Part shown: in pieces, positions 49,873 through 60,219 of the stretch
Layout: every line of letters begins with the position of its first letter
Position numbering within the stretch: the stretch's first letter is position 1
Assembly: GCA_036571765.1 (NCBI GenBank)
Contig: BROE01000012.1
Span: forward strand, 12,082,721-12,146,720
From: Plecoglossus altivelis
Taxonomy: Eukaryota; Chordata; Actinopteri; Osmeriformes; Plecoglossidae
Direction of reading: 5' to 3'
Length of the DNA: 64,000 nucleotides
Translations under genes and position numbers: made by a program
Notes under the pieces: generated by a model
Databases searched by the model: none
Told to the model about the DNA's origin: nothing
What the model saw: the letters and a program-made list of their open reading frames with translations, nothing else

Positions 49873-52800
49873 CTGGAGGGAGGGAAGGGGGAGAGGACAG
49901 GAGGAGAGAGGAGAGGAAGAGGGGGAGATGGGGGGAACAGGAGATGGCAGAAACCACATCAGGCAAGATCACCTCAACTACATCTGCACATTTCTGTGAC
50001 TGAGTTGTGATCCACGCTCAATTCTGCAGTTTATAAGGTCAGGGGTCAACCTACCTTGAAATATCTCCACTCTGTGTATTCGTTCATGTTGCAATGTGTT
50101 ACAATAACAGCAGAGCTGCCAGGGCCTCGGGTCATACACTGATCATACTGCATCAGCTGGTTAGCTTCATTGATCCTGAACAACTATAATGTAAACACAC
50201 ACCACAATTATGCATGCACCATTACACCACAAATCCTCAGGGTGAATGTGTATTTCCATATCTGTGTGTCTGTATGTGGGTGAGCATAATTGTGAGTCTG
50301 TGGCTATAAGTGGTTGTATGTGTGGCTGTCTGTGGATGTGCTCGGCCGTGTGTGTTACCTGGTTCCCCCCCATCCTGTGGCAGGGTCCTATCTCTACGTT
50401 GCCTCCATTGGTGTGGCCCATACTGTCTATACAGTAGCTGGTCTCATAGCCACGGATCTACAACAACAACAACATCATTATCATCATCATGAGTACGAGT
50501 GAGACAGAGGAAGGGGGCAGCATTGGGCTAATGTTAATTAGACAGACTTTTCCATTGGTGATGCTGTTCTGACATGGACCAATCAGATATAACGAATCCA
50601 GTCGCTGTAGCACTCATGTATATAAGCTTCCTCCCTGCCTACTTCCAGTCTGACTCTCTCTGTCACTCTCTCTCTCTCTGTCACTCTCTCTCTCTCTGTC
50701 ACTCTCTCTCTCTCTGTCACTCTCTCTCTCTCTGTCACTCTCTCTCTCTCTCTGTCACTCTCTCTCTCTGTCACTCTCTCTCTCTGTCACTCTCTCTCTC
50801 TGTCACTCTCTCTCTGTCACTCTCTCTCTCTGTCACTCTCTCTGTCACTCTCTCTCTCTGTCACTCTCTGTCTGTGTCACTCTCTCTCTCTGTCACTCTC
50901 TCTCTCTGTCACTCTCTCTCTGTGTCAATCTCTCTGTGTCACTCTCTCTGTGTCACTCTCTCTGTGTCACTCTCTCTGTGTCACTCTCTCTGTGTCACTC
51001 TCTCTGTCAATCTCTGTAAATCACTCTCTCTCTCTGTGTCTCTCTCTCTGTCACCCTCACTCTCTGTGTCACCCTCACTCTCTGTGTCACCCTCACTCTC
51101 TGTGTCACCCTCACTCTCTGTGTCACCCTCACTCTCTGTGTAGGTCTCTGTGTAGGTCTCTGTGTGTCAGTCTCTCTCTCAGACAGACGTACCTCTCCCC
51201 ACTCCACATTCTTTGGGGGCAGGGGGTAGTGTTGGGGAATGTCGTAGGCAATCTCCTCCATGAACCACTTGAAGCTCTTGCACCGATGCTCCTCCCTGAA
51301 CTTCTTCAGTTCGCTGATGTCACCGTAGGCCAGCGTCAGAGTCTCTGGGCGGCTGGCGTAGAAGTAGTCCTTGTACTCGTCCCACCACACCTCCACCACA
51401 CGCACGTAGTTCTGGGAGAGCGCACACACACCGTGAGTGTCATCACACACGCGAGCGCATGCACATAGTTCTCCAGTACCTGGGGTTCAAACTGACCTTG
51501 AGGGTGGGGGAGGAGCCGACGTGTGCTGGCGGGGGGTTGCCTTGCCAACCCTGCAGGCGGTATATGTGTCCGACACGAGAGCAGGGCACGAAGAGAAGCT
51601 TACCTCCACACTGCCAAATCTACACACGCGCACACACACACACACACACAAAACCTTATTCCGCAAGTGCAAGAACGTTTGCTTTATATGTGCAGGCATG
51701 TGTAACAGAGAGCGTATCAGTGAGTGTGGATAAGTGTGTGAGCGTTCACCTTGTATGAGATTTCAAAGTTCTCCCCTCCCCAGATCTGTAGTCCAGGGTC
51801 GTAGAGGCCCAGCTCAAAGAAGAAGTCCCTTTCTATGGCAAACAGACCTCCAGCCATGGCAGGGGATCTGACCACACGCACGTATATACACACACACACA
51901 GCAGTCAGACCAGGCCAAAAAAGACACTTTCTATGATAACCTCAGAGCAGGAAGTAAGTACATATTAACCAGAGACGGTGAAGAGAAAAGATGATAACAG
52001 GATGAAACATGGATGGAGTTGAACATAGCCCCAGAGAGCCCTTTCACTAACATATATTAACCCAGATTTACCAGCCTGTACTTATTATGCACTTCAGTTA
52101 CAGAGACTCAGTCAGGCTAGCAGACTAAGTTAAGGGAGAATAAAGACTAGTGAGCCTGATAGCTGGCTGGGTGAGAACCATGATCACAGTGGCAACTATT
52201 TTTCCAGTCCTGTTTAATAACCCGGGTTGATATTTCAGTCAGACCTCAACAAAACACATGCTAACAGACCAGAGATTGTAGTGATAAACATCGCAGTCAA
52301 AAGGACTATGGAAGAGCTCTTGGTAGAATCGAAAGTCTCACTAACATTCAATAGTATCTTAGTAGCCAATCACATTGCAAAAGGATTAAGGTCAGAAGCC
52401 AATCACGGAAAGTTTAAGGTTAGAAGCCAATCACAGAGCAGGACAGTGGAAGACAAGTAGTAGAGTAGGCCATAAAACAGCAGTTGCCAGAAGTCATGTT
52501 AGAAACACCCAGCCAATATAGCCAGCCAGTAAGTAGAACCAACCAGCCAGTAGAACCAGCCAGTCAGTAAAACCAACCAGCCAGTCAGTAGAACCAACCA
52601 GCCAGTAGAACCAACCAGCCAGTAGAACCAACCAGCCAGTCAGTAGAACCAACCAGCCAGTAAAACCAACCAGCCAGTAAAACCAACCAGCAAGTAGAAC
52701 CAGCCAACACACCCAGAGCAGCTTTGGGGTTTATATCATTACCGATAGGGCTCAGTTCTAGTGGCTCTGCTCTGTTTCTCCCTGGTGCCCAGAGGGACCC

Positions 52801-55800
52801 TCTTCCACAACATGCTCCAGTCCCATGCCCCCCGAGCAAACCCATCCTCATCTCCGCCCCCCTGGGGCTCGATCACATAGGTCTGGCCGTGGATGGAGTC
52901 TATCAGGGGCACAGTGGACACCGTTCTGGAGGGAGGGGAGGGGGGGGCGTACAATGGCACACACACACACACAAAGCATGCAAGCATGCCCGCATGCACA
53001 ACAAGTGTACACACACACACACACACACACACACAGAGGAGGGATGGGATGGGAACAGAGGAGAGGGTTGTGTTAGCGGTGTTCAGGCAGCAGTGTACCG
53101 ATAGGGTTGGGTCTTGTGCTGCATGGTGCTCTTCTCTTTGGAGCTGAGGGGGACCCTCTTCCAGAGCAGGCTCCAGTCCCACGCCCCCCGGGCCAGCCCA
53201 TCCTCATCACCCCCCTGCTGGGGCTCCAGAGTGTACTCACTACCGTCTATGTAGTCTATGAGAGGCACCGTGCACACCGTTCTACACACACATGTCAACA
53301 GGCCACACACATGTAAACATACAAAACACATGGATTAAGATATCTCTGTCTCTCTCACACAAACGCGTCTTCATACTGGACAGTGTCGTTCCCCAGCACC
53401 ATAATAGTCTGTTATGGATGTAGAAATTGTTGACAAAGTGTCTAATAGCGGTAACTCTGCTATAACAAAAGCTAACGTACATGTCTAAAGTGTCTGCTAG
53501 CTGTAGCTCTGCTATAACAGAAGCTAACATACATGAGTAGTGTCTGCTAGCTGTAGCTCTGCTATAACAAAAGCTAGCATACATGAACAGTGTCTGCTAG
53601 CTGTAGCTCTGCTATAACAAAAGCTAGCATACATGAACAGTGTCTACTAGCTGTAGCTCTGCTATAACAAAAGCTAACATACATGAACAGTGTCTGCTAG
53701 CTATAACTCTGCTACAACAGAGGCTATCAGAATGTAATAGACTTTACTACCTGTCCAGGGAGATGGGGGCTACCAGGGGGGCATACCAGTTCACCCCCAC
53801 CTCACAGTGGGCATCGAGGTAGATCAGCACCTGGAGGAGAAACACACACAGACACACAGATGACAGATGTCTTTGGAGGTGGTACCTGACTAGGTGTGTG
53901 TACACTAGGGTTCTACCTGTCAAGGTATGTGTGTACTAGTGTTGGTACCTGTCTAGGTGAGTGTGTGTGTGTGTACTAGTGTTGGTACCTGTCTAGGTGT
54001 GTGTGTGTACTAGTGTTGGTACCTGTCTAGGTGTGTGTGTGTACCGGTGTTGGTACCTGTCTAGGTGTGTGTGTGTACCGGTGTTGGTACCTGTCTAGGT
54101 GTGTGTGTGTGTGTGTGTACTGGTGTTGGTACCTGTCCCAGAGTGGCCTGCCGGGCCCCGATGCTCCTGGCCTGGATGAGTCCCTCCCTCTTCTGGTTCC
54201 TGTGAAGCTTCACCAGCCCGTTCCACTGCTTGATGTAGTCCTCCAGACGCTCCTTCAGGTGGGCTGGGGAGGAGGAGAAGGAGTGAGTCTGTGTAGAAAG
54301 ACTCTGACACAGAATGTGTGTGTGTTGGAGTGAATGTGTGAGACAGCAAGAGTGTGTGCGAGAGTGTAACTGAGAGGGAGAGCAAGTGACTGCCTGTGCA
54401 AGATTGTGTGTCTGTGGGTGGGATTGTGTGTGTGACAGAGAAAGTGGGTGTGTAACAGAGTGAGTGACTGTGCAAGATTGCGGGGGAGGGGTGCTTGAGA
54501 GATTGTGTGTGAGTGTGACAGAGAAAGTGAGCGTGTGAGAGCCCCTACCCTTGTTGCTGAAGTCGTCTATGAGGACAATCTCCGCCAGGTACCTGGGCGG
54601 AGTCCTCTTGATGACACTGTGGACAGTCCTCATTAGGGTGGACCAGCCCTCGTTGTGGAACACGATGATCACGCTGGACGTCAGCAGGTTCTCATCATAG
54701 TTCCAGTATTTACACCTGACACCCACACACAGAGAAACACACCAGAGACACGGGAGGGAGGGACAAAGCAGAACATTACAGACAAAAGACCATATTTCCT
54801 TCCTGTCTCACACACTTGGAGATGTTGTTGGCAGACTGCAACAGTTTCAGTGCGCTAACCTCCATTTCCCTAGCCAGGGACTTACCCACCCTTTCTTAAG
54901 ATTATGCCCCCCCCCCACGTCACGCAGAGAAAAACAGATCTAACAACAGACCTGATGCTGTGTATTAACCAGTCAAACAACCTTCATGCCTCGAGTCTGC
55001 CTGCCTGCCTGCCTGTATAATCAAAACAGACTCGCTGCTAATCACACAAGATGTGGTTAGACTGGCTTCTCTCTTGACATCTTCCTCCTCCCACTCTCCT
55101 CCACTGCATACCGCTCTAACCTAGCTTCTAACCACAGGCTTTCTAAACACTAGCAGACAGCCTCATACACATTATAGCACAATTACAGTGACACCTAGTG
55201 GTATAAAGTAGGACAGTTCCTTGACATTAGGGTCCAGATCCTGACAGACAGACAGGCTGACAGACAGACAGACAGAAACAAACTGACTGACACACAGGCA
55301 GGTTGACAGACAAAAACAAACTGACTGACTGACTGACAGACAGGCAGGCTGACGGATAGACAGGCTGACAGACAAATGATAATGATACTCGATGGCTGCT
55401 TTGTTATCAATGTTCATGCTTTGCTTGTCAATGAAACTGCATAGTAAACAGTAAACACACACACTCCTGTCCAGTCCACAGAGTAGGATACTGGCTATTT
55501 GCAGTCTCTGTCTTTCTCTCTCTCTCTCCCACCTGCACAACTGTACACAGTAGGCTATCCCTCCTGCTTGTTCAGGGAGGAGCAGTAACAAAGGTGTTCT
55601 TTGTCAACCACACATTGGCTCAGGGCCCAAAAAAAAAGCTCACACACTGGTTACTCTGTGGTTTGGTGTTTGTTTCGAAGCGCGTGTATGTGTGTGTCCT
55701 GGCATCCTCTCCTTCCTATAATCAGCCCTAAATTAAAAGAGAGCATCTTTGTAGAACACAGCTTCGTAATCAGAGTCACAGAACAAACACACAAACCTGA

Positions 55801-57654
55801 ATACAGGTTATCTGGTCAGTGACTACAGGACAACAACCAGGCTCAGCATAGCTGTTGTAATTGACCATATGTTGAAGGTACAGATACACATCCTGTTTTC
55901 AACCAGTTAATCATGCTGGGAAACTAGACCTGTTACCTGATCCCAGATGAATGATCAGTACAGAATACTTCATTCCACAGCATGACTGACAGCTATGCCA
56001 CGCACGCAAACACACGTCAGAAGGTGTGGGATTGGCAAGGTGTGTCCACAGTGGGATTCCTTAGTCTTGCCTGTGCTCCAAAGCAATACCAGCCACTGCA
56101 ACGTCACCACTTGTCAACATCCAGGGTGTTCCTGATCTGACATCCTGCCGTTGCAAACCAGTGGTGCACACCCTGTGAGTGGCGTCACTGAGGCGCGCAC
56201 ATAAAGATGATCTCCAGCTTTGGAGGGAAGTGCAACCGGGTCTACTTTTTCACCACAGAGGAAGGACACCATCTATGCGGGGGTACTTCCTCTTTCGTTT
56301 GTACGAGGAATACTCACTCTTCGTGTCGGATGTCGCTGATGGTCCTGTCCAGGGAGATCATATCGCTAGCCACCATGTTGAAGCCAAATTCCTTGATGCT
56401 GTCCTGCACGGCCTCCTTGTACTCTGGTCCCAGGACGAAGGCCTTGGCCCCCTCTCCTGGCCCCCCGGGTACACCCGGGGGCTCCGGCTCTCGTGGCTCA
56501 AAGTTCCCCAGCGTGCCCTTCTTCAACACGGGGGCCGTGTACGCGTTGGTGTGAGGCTTAAAGGTCACGTACTGCTGCTGGATGACCTGGAGGGGGAGGA
56601 GGAGGTGTTACTGGTTATACAACTCCAAACACTTCATCCACTCATGACATGTTCCTCCCTTTCATACAGCTGTACTCTCACCTGGTTCTGGTTCTTGTTC
56701 TGTGGAGGCTGGGGGTCATGTCGGTCAGCTCCGTTCTTCTGTCGGATGGAGTCGAGGTCCACCTCCACCCCCTCCACGTGTGGCCAGGGCACCACTGGTC
56801 TGAACTGATTCCCATCCACTCCCTCTGCTTTGGGCAAAAGCTTGCCAGCAGAGTCCCCCTCCTGGAGGGAAATACTGAAGTTAGACTGGTACATGTACTC
56901 ATTTAGTGGTGGCAAAAAATTACATAAGAACAGATCATGACAAGTTATGGGAAGTTAAATTCCTTAATTTTTGAAGCAAGACGTCCGGACAAACTGCTAG
57001 TCTAGCTGCTGTAAAACTAGTATATCTGCTTCCGGGTTTGACTAATTTCGTTGGGAATGCTTTAGTTACAGTTCTAATATTATGACATAAGTAGACATTG
57101 CGGGACTTGTTTGAATAGCTAGCCTTGCAAGACAACTAATTAAGCGATTGAATTAAATGGCTAAGTTGATAATGCACCTACGTGTGCATGTTAGCTATTA
57201 ACTCGTTGGTATGAATGGCTTTCAGCTTCACACTAATGAATGGTCAGTTCAAATCGGTCATATACGGCATCCAACTAAGACAGCTCGAGCTAGCCATCTC
57301 CATGACAACAAAAACGGGGTTAGCTCGTAATGTTAGTTATATTAGTAGTCTATTAGTTAGCTGGTAGTTAGAGGCTAAAGTGATTCGTATCTGCTAGAAA
57401 ACTTGAATAGTCTTCTAAAATTCCCTGCAGTTTAGCACTAGCTACTATTAGCTGCTACTACTGGTGACCCTTACTGAGCTAGCTGACGTTTTCTAGCTAG
57501 ACTGTAGACAGCTAGACGAACATCAACTTACCCGTTTAACAAAGGGGTTTTCGTCATTCGCTTTCGGTGAGAGGGACGACCAAAGCACCACGAGCCCCAG
57601 GAACGTCCCGATGACTATCAAACTACGAAGGATGAATCCTACTTTCAGCCTCAT
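49735..57654 (-). CDS. galnt7: Polypeptide N-acetylgalactosaminyltransferase 7 (with tandem alternative exon)
   Basis: Thirteen coding positions, one of them filled by two alternative exons, join in frame to 652 aa. A short cytoplasmic N-terminus and a type II membrane anchor (about residues 8-25, FILRSLIVIGTFLGLVVLW) precede a stem; the GT-A catalytic domain has TSSVIIVFHNEGWSTLMRTV, the metal-binding D296-A-H298, and IWGGENFEIS near 406-415. A C-terminal ricin-type lectin domain covers about 532-652. It is a Golgi enzyme transferring GalNAc from UDP-GalNAc to Ser/Thr; GALNT7 in other vertebrates prefers substrates already carrying GalNAc (family knowledge). The N-terminus MRLKVGFILRS and the stem motif FRPVVPWPHVEGVEVDL are GALNT7-specific. 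All introns are GT-AG. Exon 7 exists as two copies, 7a and 7b (see those entries). Introns contain several private minisatellites. Confidence 0.97.
50055..50183 (-). CDS. galnt7: galnt7 exon 12
   Basis: 43 codons, LFRINEANQLMQYDQCMTRG onward to EWRYFK. The in-frame acceptor is the tag at 50184-50186; a nearby ttcag would break the frame. Second lectin repeat. Confidence 0.93.
50359..50457 (-). CDS. galnt7: galnt7 exon 11
   Basis: 33 codons, IRGYETSYCIDSMGHTNGGN onward to GPCHRMGGNQ. First lectin repeat. Confidence 0.95.
50650..51170. repeat. tctctgtcac minisatellite in galnt7 intron 10
   Basis: Units of 10-16 bp (tctctctctctgtcac) shift to an 18-bp unit (tctctgtgtcaccctcac) at 51046-51140. 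The array ends about 20 bp from exon 10. Confidence 0.95.
51193..51411 (-). CDS. galnt7: galnt7 exon 10
   Basis: 73 codons from NYVRVVEVWWDEYKDYFYAS to PPKNVEWGE. End of the catalytic domain and linker to the lectin domain. Confidence 0.95.
51497..51619 (-). CDS. galnt7: galnt7 exon 9
   Basis: 41 codons: IWQCGGKLLFVPCSRVGHIY followed by RLQGWQGNPPPAHVGSSPTLK. Phase 0 at both ends. Confidence 0.94.
51750..51867 (-). CDS. galnt7: galnt7 exon 8
   Basis: 118 nt. Encodes SPAMAGGLFAIERDFFFELG and LYDPGLQIWGGENFEISYK, a core catalytic motif. Same length as the matching exon of the neighbouring galntl6. Confidence 0.95.
52511..52706. repeat. 17/21-bp minisatellite next to exon 7b
   Basis: Units of cagccagtagaaccaac, some with an extra agtc, about 10-11 copies, ending 37 bp from exon 7b. 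Confidence 0.92.
52743..52925 (-). CDS. galnt7: galnt7 alternative exon 7b
   Basis: 183 nt with the same phase as 7a. It encodes TVSTVPLIDSIHGQTYVIEP, then QGGGDEDGFARGAWDWSMLW and KRVPLGTREKQSRATRTEPYR. It resembles the usual vertebrate GALNT7 sequence more than 7a does (QGGGDEDG, SMLWKRVPL, TEPYR). The acceptor has a long pyrimidine tract (ccccctcccctccctccag), so 7b is likely the default exon. Splicing in both copies would keep the frame but insert an extra 61 residues in the catalytic core. Confidence 0.92.
52977..52998 (-). promoter_or_regulatory. Two TGCATG motifs between exons 7a and 7b
   Basis: On the transcribed (minus) strand TGCATG occurs at 52998-52993 and 52982-52977, with a further GCATG between them. 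A (TG)n run flanks them. UGCAUG is the RBFOX binding element and UG repeats bind CELF/TDP-43-type factors (family knowledge). Confidence 0.5.
53099..53281 (-). CDS. galnt7: galnt7 alternative exon 7a
   Basis: 183 nt, phase 2 in and phase 2 out, directly after the DxH exon in transcript order. It encodes TVCTVPLIDYIDGSEYTLEP, then QQGGDEDGLARGAWDWSLLW and KRVPLSSKEKSTMQHKTQPYR. It is a full-length relative of exon 7b, with about 40 of 61 residues the same, and reads without stops. Its acceptor (gacatgtgtgtgtag) has a poor pyrimidine tract and its donor is gtacac, so both sites look weaker than those of 7b. Likely used in a regulated subset of transcripts, as an alternative to 7b. Confidence 0.85.
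53438..53732. repeat. 50-bp minisatellite between exons 6 and 7a
   Basis: About six units starting tgtctgctagctgtagctct and ending acatacatgaacag, period exactly 50 bp in the centre. Confidence 0.92.
53751..53830 (-). CDS. galnt7: galnt7 exon 6 (DxH exon)
   Basis: 80 nt, ending in phase 2. Encodes VLIYLDAHCEVGVNWYAPL, containing the Asp-Ala-His metal/UDP site. Confidence 0.95.
53881..54132. repeat. Minisatellite containing copied exon-5 donor
   Basis: Seven units of 33-42 bp, each built as ggtacctgtctagg plus a (TG)n run. Five carry exact gtgttggtacctgtc, identical to the sequence at the true exon-5 donor. Confidence 0.9.
54133..54263 (-). CDS. galnt7: galnt7 exon 5
   Basis: 131 nt. Encodes AHLKERLEDYIKQWNGLVKL and EGLIQARSIGA. 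The donor cag|gtaccaacac has been copied into the neighbouring intronic minisatellite. Confidence 0.95.
54549..54715 (-). CDS. galnt7: galnt7 exon 4
   Basis: 167 nt. Encodes CKYWNYDENLLTSSVIIVFH and onward to EIVLIDDFSNK. Ends in phase 1. Confidence 0.95.
54716..56317. other. galnt7 intron 3
   Basis: 1.6 kb. (GACA)n-like array at 55240-55375, otherwise unremarkable. Confidence 0.8.
56318..56586 (-). CDS. galnt7: galnt7 exon 3
   Basis: 269 nt. Late stem and start of catalytic domain (LGNFEPREPEPPGV, KEFGFNMVASDMISLDR). Donor gtgagt splits the second Glu codon of HEE. Confidence 0.95.
56682..56861 (-). CDS. galnt7: galnt7 exon 2
   Basis: 60 codons, phase 0 at both ends. Stem region with the conserved FRPVVPWPHVEGVEVDLDSI. 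Confidence 0.94.
57532..57654 (-). CDS. galnt7: galnt7 exon 1
   Basis: 41 codons from ATG (57654-57652) to the donor gtaagt. Cytoplasmic tail, transmembrane segment and start of the stem. Confidence 0.95.
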
Positions 57655-57752
57655 TGTTAAAACAAGACCAGTTAGCTACAAATACGCTAGCGAGCCTGCT
57701 AGCTGTCAACCAACCCCCTTGCTCCGTGGCACCCCTACTCTCTCCAAGTCCG

Positions 57753-57808
57753 TGTCTGTCTGTCTGTCTGTCTGTCCGTCCGTCTGTCTGTCTGTCTGTC
57801 TGTCTGTC
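57753..57808. repeat. (TGTC)n in galnt7 5' leader/promoter
   Basis: A tetranucleotide array with TCCG interruptions, about 100 bp upstream of the galnt7 ATG on the minus strand. Confidence 0.9.
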
Positions 57809-58757
57809 GTGCCGGTTGTATGTACGGCTCCCCCTCCCTGATCGACAGTTCTAGATCAGTGCCTCTCTAATAGCTTACTCCTCCCTGACCCTGCACTACT
57901 CGCTCGCGTCCTTCTGTGTATTCAATGTATTTTTACAGGCACGCTATTAAGTGCAACGCAAACTGACCCTCCCTTTAGATAGAACAGGAGTGTATTCTTG
58001 CTAAGCTGCCGCGCTAGGTTTGCTGGATACACAAGGATGTTAGCTCAAACACCAGGACGCCGCAGGTGTGTTTGATTAGCGGTACAGGAAGAAAAACCGC
58101 TGTATGATAGCCAAATCTATTGTGTACAGTGGACATTGACCCCCATGATCCCAACCACGGAAACAAAGAAAAACACAACCTTCTGATCGGGAAAATCTAC
58201 AGTTGAAGACAGGATAGATAGAGGAAAGTGTGAGAGACGGACTAAATGTTGGATTTGTCTTGGAATTACGTTCAGGAGTCAAAAAGCGAGATTGTTTATT
58301 TAATGGGTGGAGTAAAACTTCGTGTTCAAAAATAGATACCCATGAAATATGAGAAAAGAGTTGCTTCCACTATTTATGTATGCAAAGCACAGTGTACCTT
58401 TTAGGTGTTGACTTACGAAGGTGGTCCGGTTAAACCATTTCAACTGACCGCTGTGCAATCTGCTCATTAGTTGATTCATTCTAAAATACGTGGTACAGCG
58501 ATAGTGTGATGGATTTCGATCAAACTAAAATACAAAACTCAACTTTGTTATGGGAAAGCCATGACATACTAACAAGTCCCAAGTAGAAAACATGAAATGT
58601 TTGTATATAATTATGTAATGTGTATTATATCACGTTATACCGTATGTGCACCGTAGGCATGACGATTCTGGGAAACGGAGCAAAGCCAGTGTACGTGCAC
58701 AAATAATGTACGACAGATGGACTTTGTCACACGAACCGGTTCCGCGAGCGAGACCAC

Positions 58758-59104
58758 ATATATGAGAGATAACGCGTAGCTCCTGTGCATATCTGGAGTA
58801 AAGAACACCGCTCAAAGCACCCAGTAGATGGCGCGTAAAACGGCAAGTTAAAATGCAGTTCATATCGATACTGACAATGAATAAATAGTCATGACATACG
58901 GACCAGATATGGCGATAGTATAGACATCCTTATGCTTATCACTAAAGTAAAGAAGTCTGGTTCTACCATATGCCTGTGTAAAAAGTAGCCATTACCACTA
59001 CCTGTTAGACCTCACGTTATATGAATACTAAAGACCATAGGCACGCAGCGCCTTCGCTATGACTCCAGACGGACGCCGACAATTTCGAACATCTCTCATA
59101 TATG
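58758..59104. repeat. Diverged inverted copies
   Basis: CATATATGAGAGAT on the plus strand (about 58757-58770) returns on the minus strand at about 59104-59091. In both copies an identical TCTGGAGT follows after exactly 21 bp. Surrounding sequence has diverged. Confidence 0.5.
58821..58834 (+). promoter_or_regulatory. CTCF-consensus match between galnt7 and galntl6
   Basis: CCAGTAGATGGCGC fits all positions of the core CCASYAGRKGGCRS. It sits about 1.2 kb upstream of the galnt7 start, between the two galnt genes. Motif evidence only. Confidence 0.4.
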
Positions 59105-59242
59105 GCCATGGGTGATCGACATCGCTAACCCTTCATCCATAAAGTACCGTTGTTTTGAAAATATTTTTCACACGGTGAAAGAGGAGGGGAGGAGAAACCG
59201 TGTGATATAGTCGAGTCCTCATCAAGTGTTCATCAATGATGC

Positions 59243-59278
59243 AAAAAAAGATTTTTTTTGTTACGAAAATCTTTTTTT
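59243..59278. repeat. Perfect 13-bp inverted repeat (hairpin)
   Basis: aaaaaaagatttt at 59243-59255 is the exact reverse complement of aaaatcttttttt at 59266-59278, with a 10-nt loop. Confidence 0.85.
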
Positions 59279-59499
59279 CCCCAACCTCTTGACTCATCCC
59301 CATTTCTTTCAAAACTTTCTTTTCAAAACTTCCTATAATTTTTTTTCCAACCTTTCAAAAATGGTGTGTAGGCCTACTTTGTAACTTGCAATGCAACAGA
59401 TAGTGTAGGTATTTCAATAACAATAACATGTGTATGGTTTCTGGGAACATGATTGTATGATGCTTAAATACTTAAATCATCTCCATCTATCCTGCTCAG

Positions 59500-59777
59500 T
59501 CTTTTATTGAGCCTAACATTCTTTATTTAATTTTTAAAAGATGTTTGAACAGAACACGAAACTGCTGCGCAGAGTTCATTAATTCAAGTGTATTAAGTCA
59601 TTAGACCATGTCAACCCTCACTAAATCATCTTCGAACACGCTGAGATAAGTTACTTTCCTAAAAAGACCAAATAAATACATAAATAGAGTGATCAGATAA
59701 TAAATATATACATACATAAATAGTCATATAAAAAGATAACCCTTTATCCCTAGTTCCAGTAGGGGCAACCCATGCTG

Positions 59778-59830
<53 letters not shown>

Positions 59831-60219
59831 GGAAAGAGAGAGAGAGAAAGAGGGAGAGAGAAATAGGGAGATATATAGAGAGATCTCTCTGATCCAGAGC
59901 CCGCCTACAAGACCTCATTACCTTTTTTACCTTTAACCCTTAGTGAAGCAGGATAGAATCTTCTAGAAGACTTTGACTTCCTGAGCCAGGTACACCTTCC
60001 TAGCTGGCCTGCTCCTAATCTTCTGACAACTACATATCCCAGCAGGCTGCGGGACAGGTAGACAGTAAGTCATTGCAGCTTTCCTCCTTTACTTTAGATC
60101 AGACCCCCAGGGGCTAGAGTCAAGGGCAGAACAGACGACCTCCCCCTCCGTCTGTTAGCAGGCCTCTGATTGGCTGGACCATCCCTTGGAGGGTCCAGGG
60201 AGGAAGCTGATTGGCTGTC
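59500..60219 (-). other. galntl6: galntl6 3' UTR (inferred)
   Basis: Minus-strand AATAAA signals (TTTATT at 59503-59508 and 59522-59527 on the plus strand) lie about 700 nt after the stop. A (GA)n tract at 59778-59875 is inside. Confidence 0.45.
59778..59875. repeat. (GA)n microsatellite
   Basis: About 45 bp of pure GA, then interrupted units. Confidence 0.95.

Larger units (their letters stand above)
57809..59499. other. Intergenic DNA between galnt7 and galntl6
   Basis: Unique DNA with the CTCF-like site, the inverted copies and the hairpin described separately. No gene seen. Confidence 0.6.

Noticed and set aside
50574..51143. 189-codon open frame of SLCHSL repeats
   Set aside because: It is the intronic tctctgtcac minisatellite of galnt7 read on the opposite strand.
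56179..56808. Plus-strand 209-codon open frame
   Set aside because: Antisense shadow of galnt7 exons 2 and 3; only the minus strand gives conserved protein.
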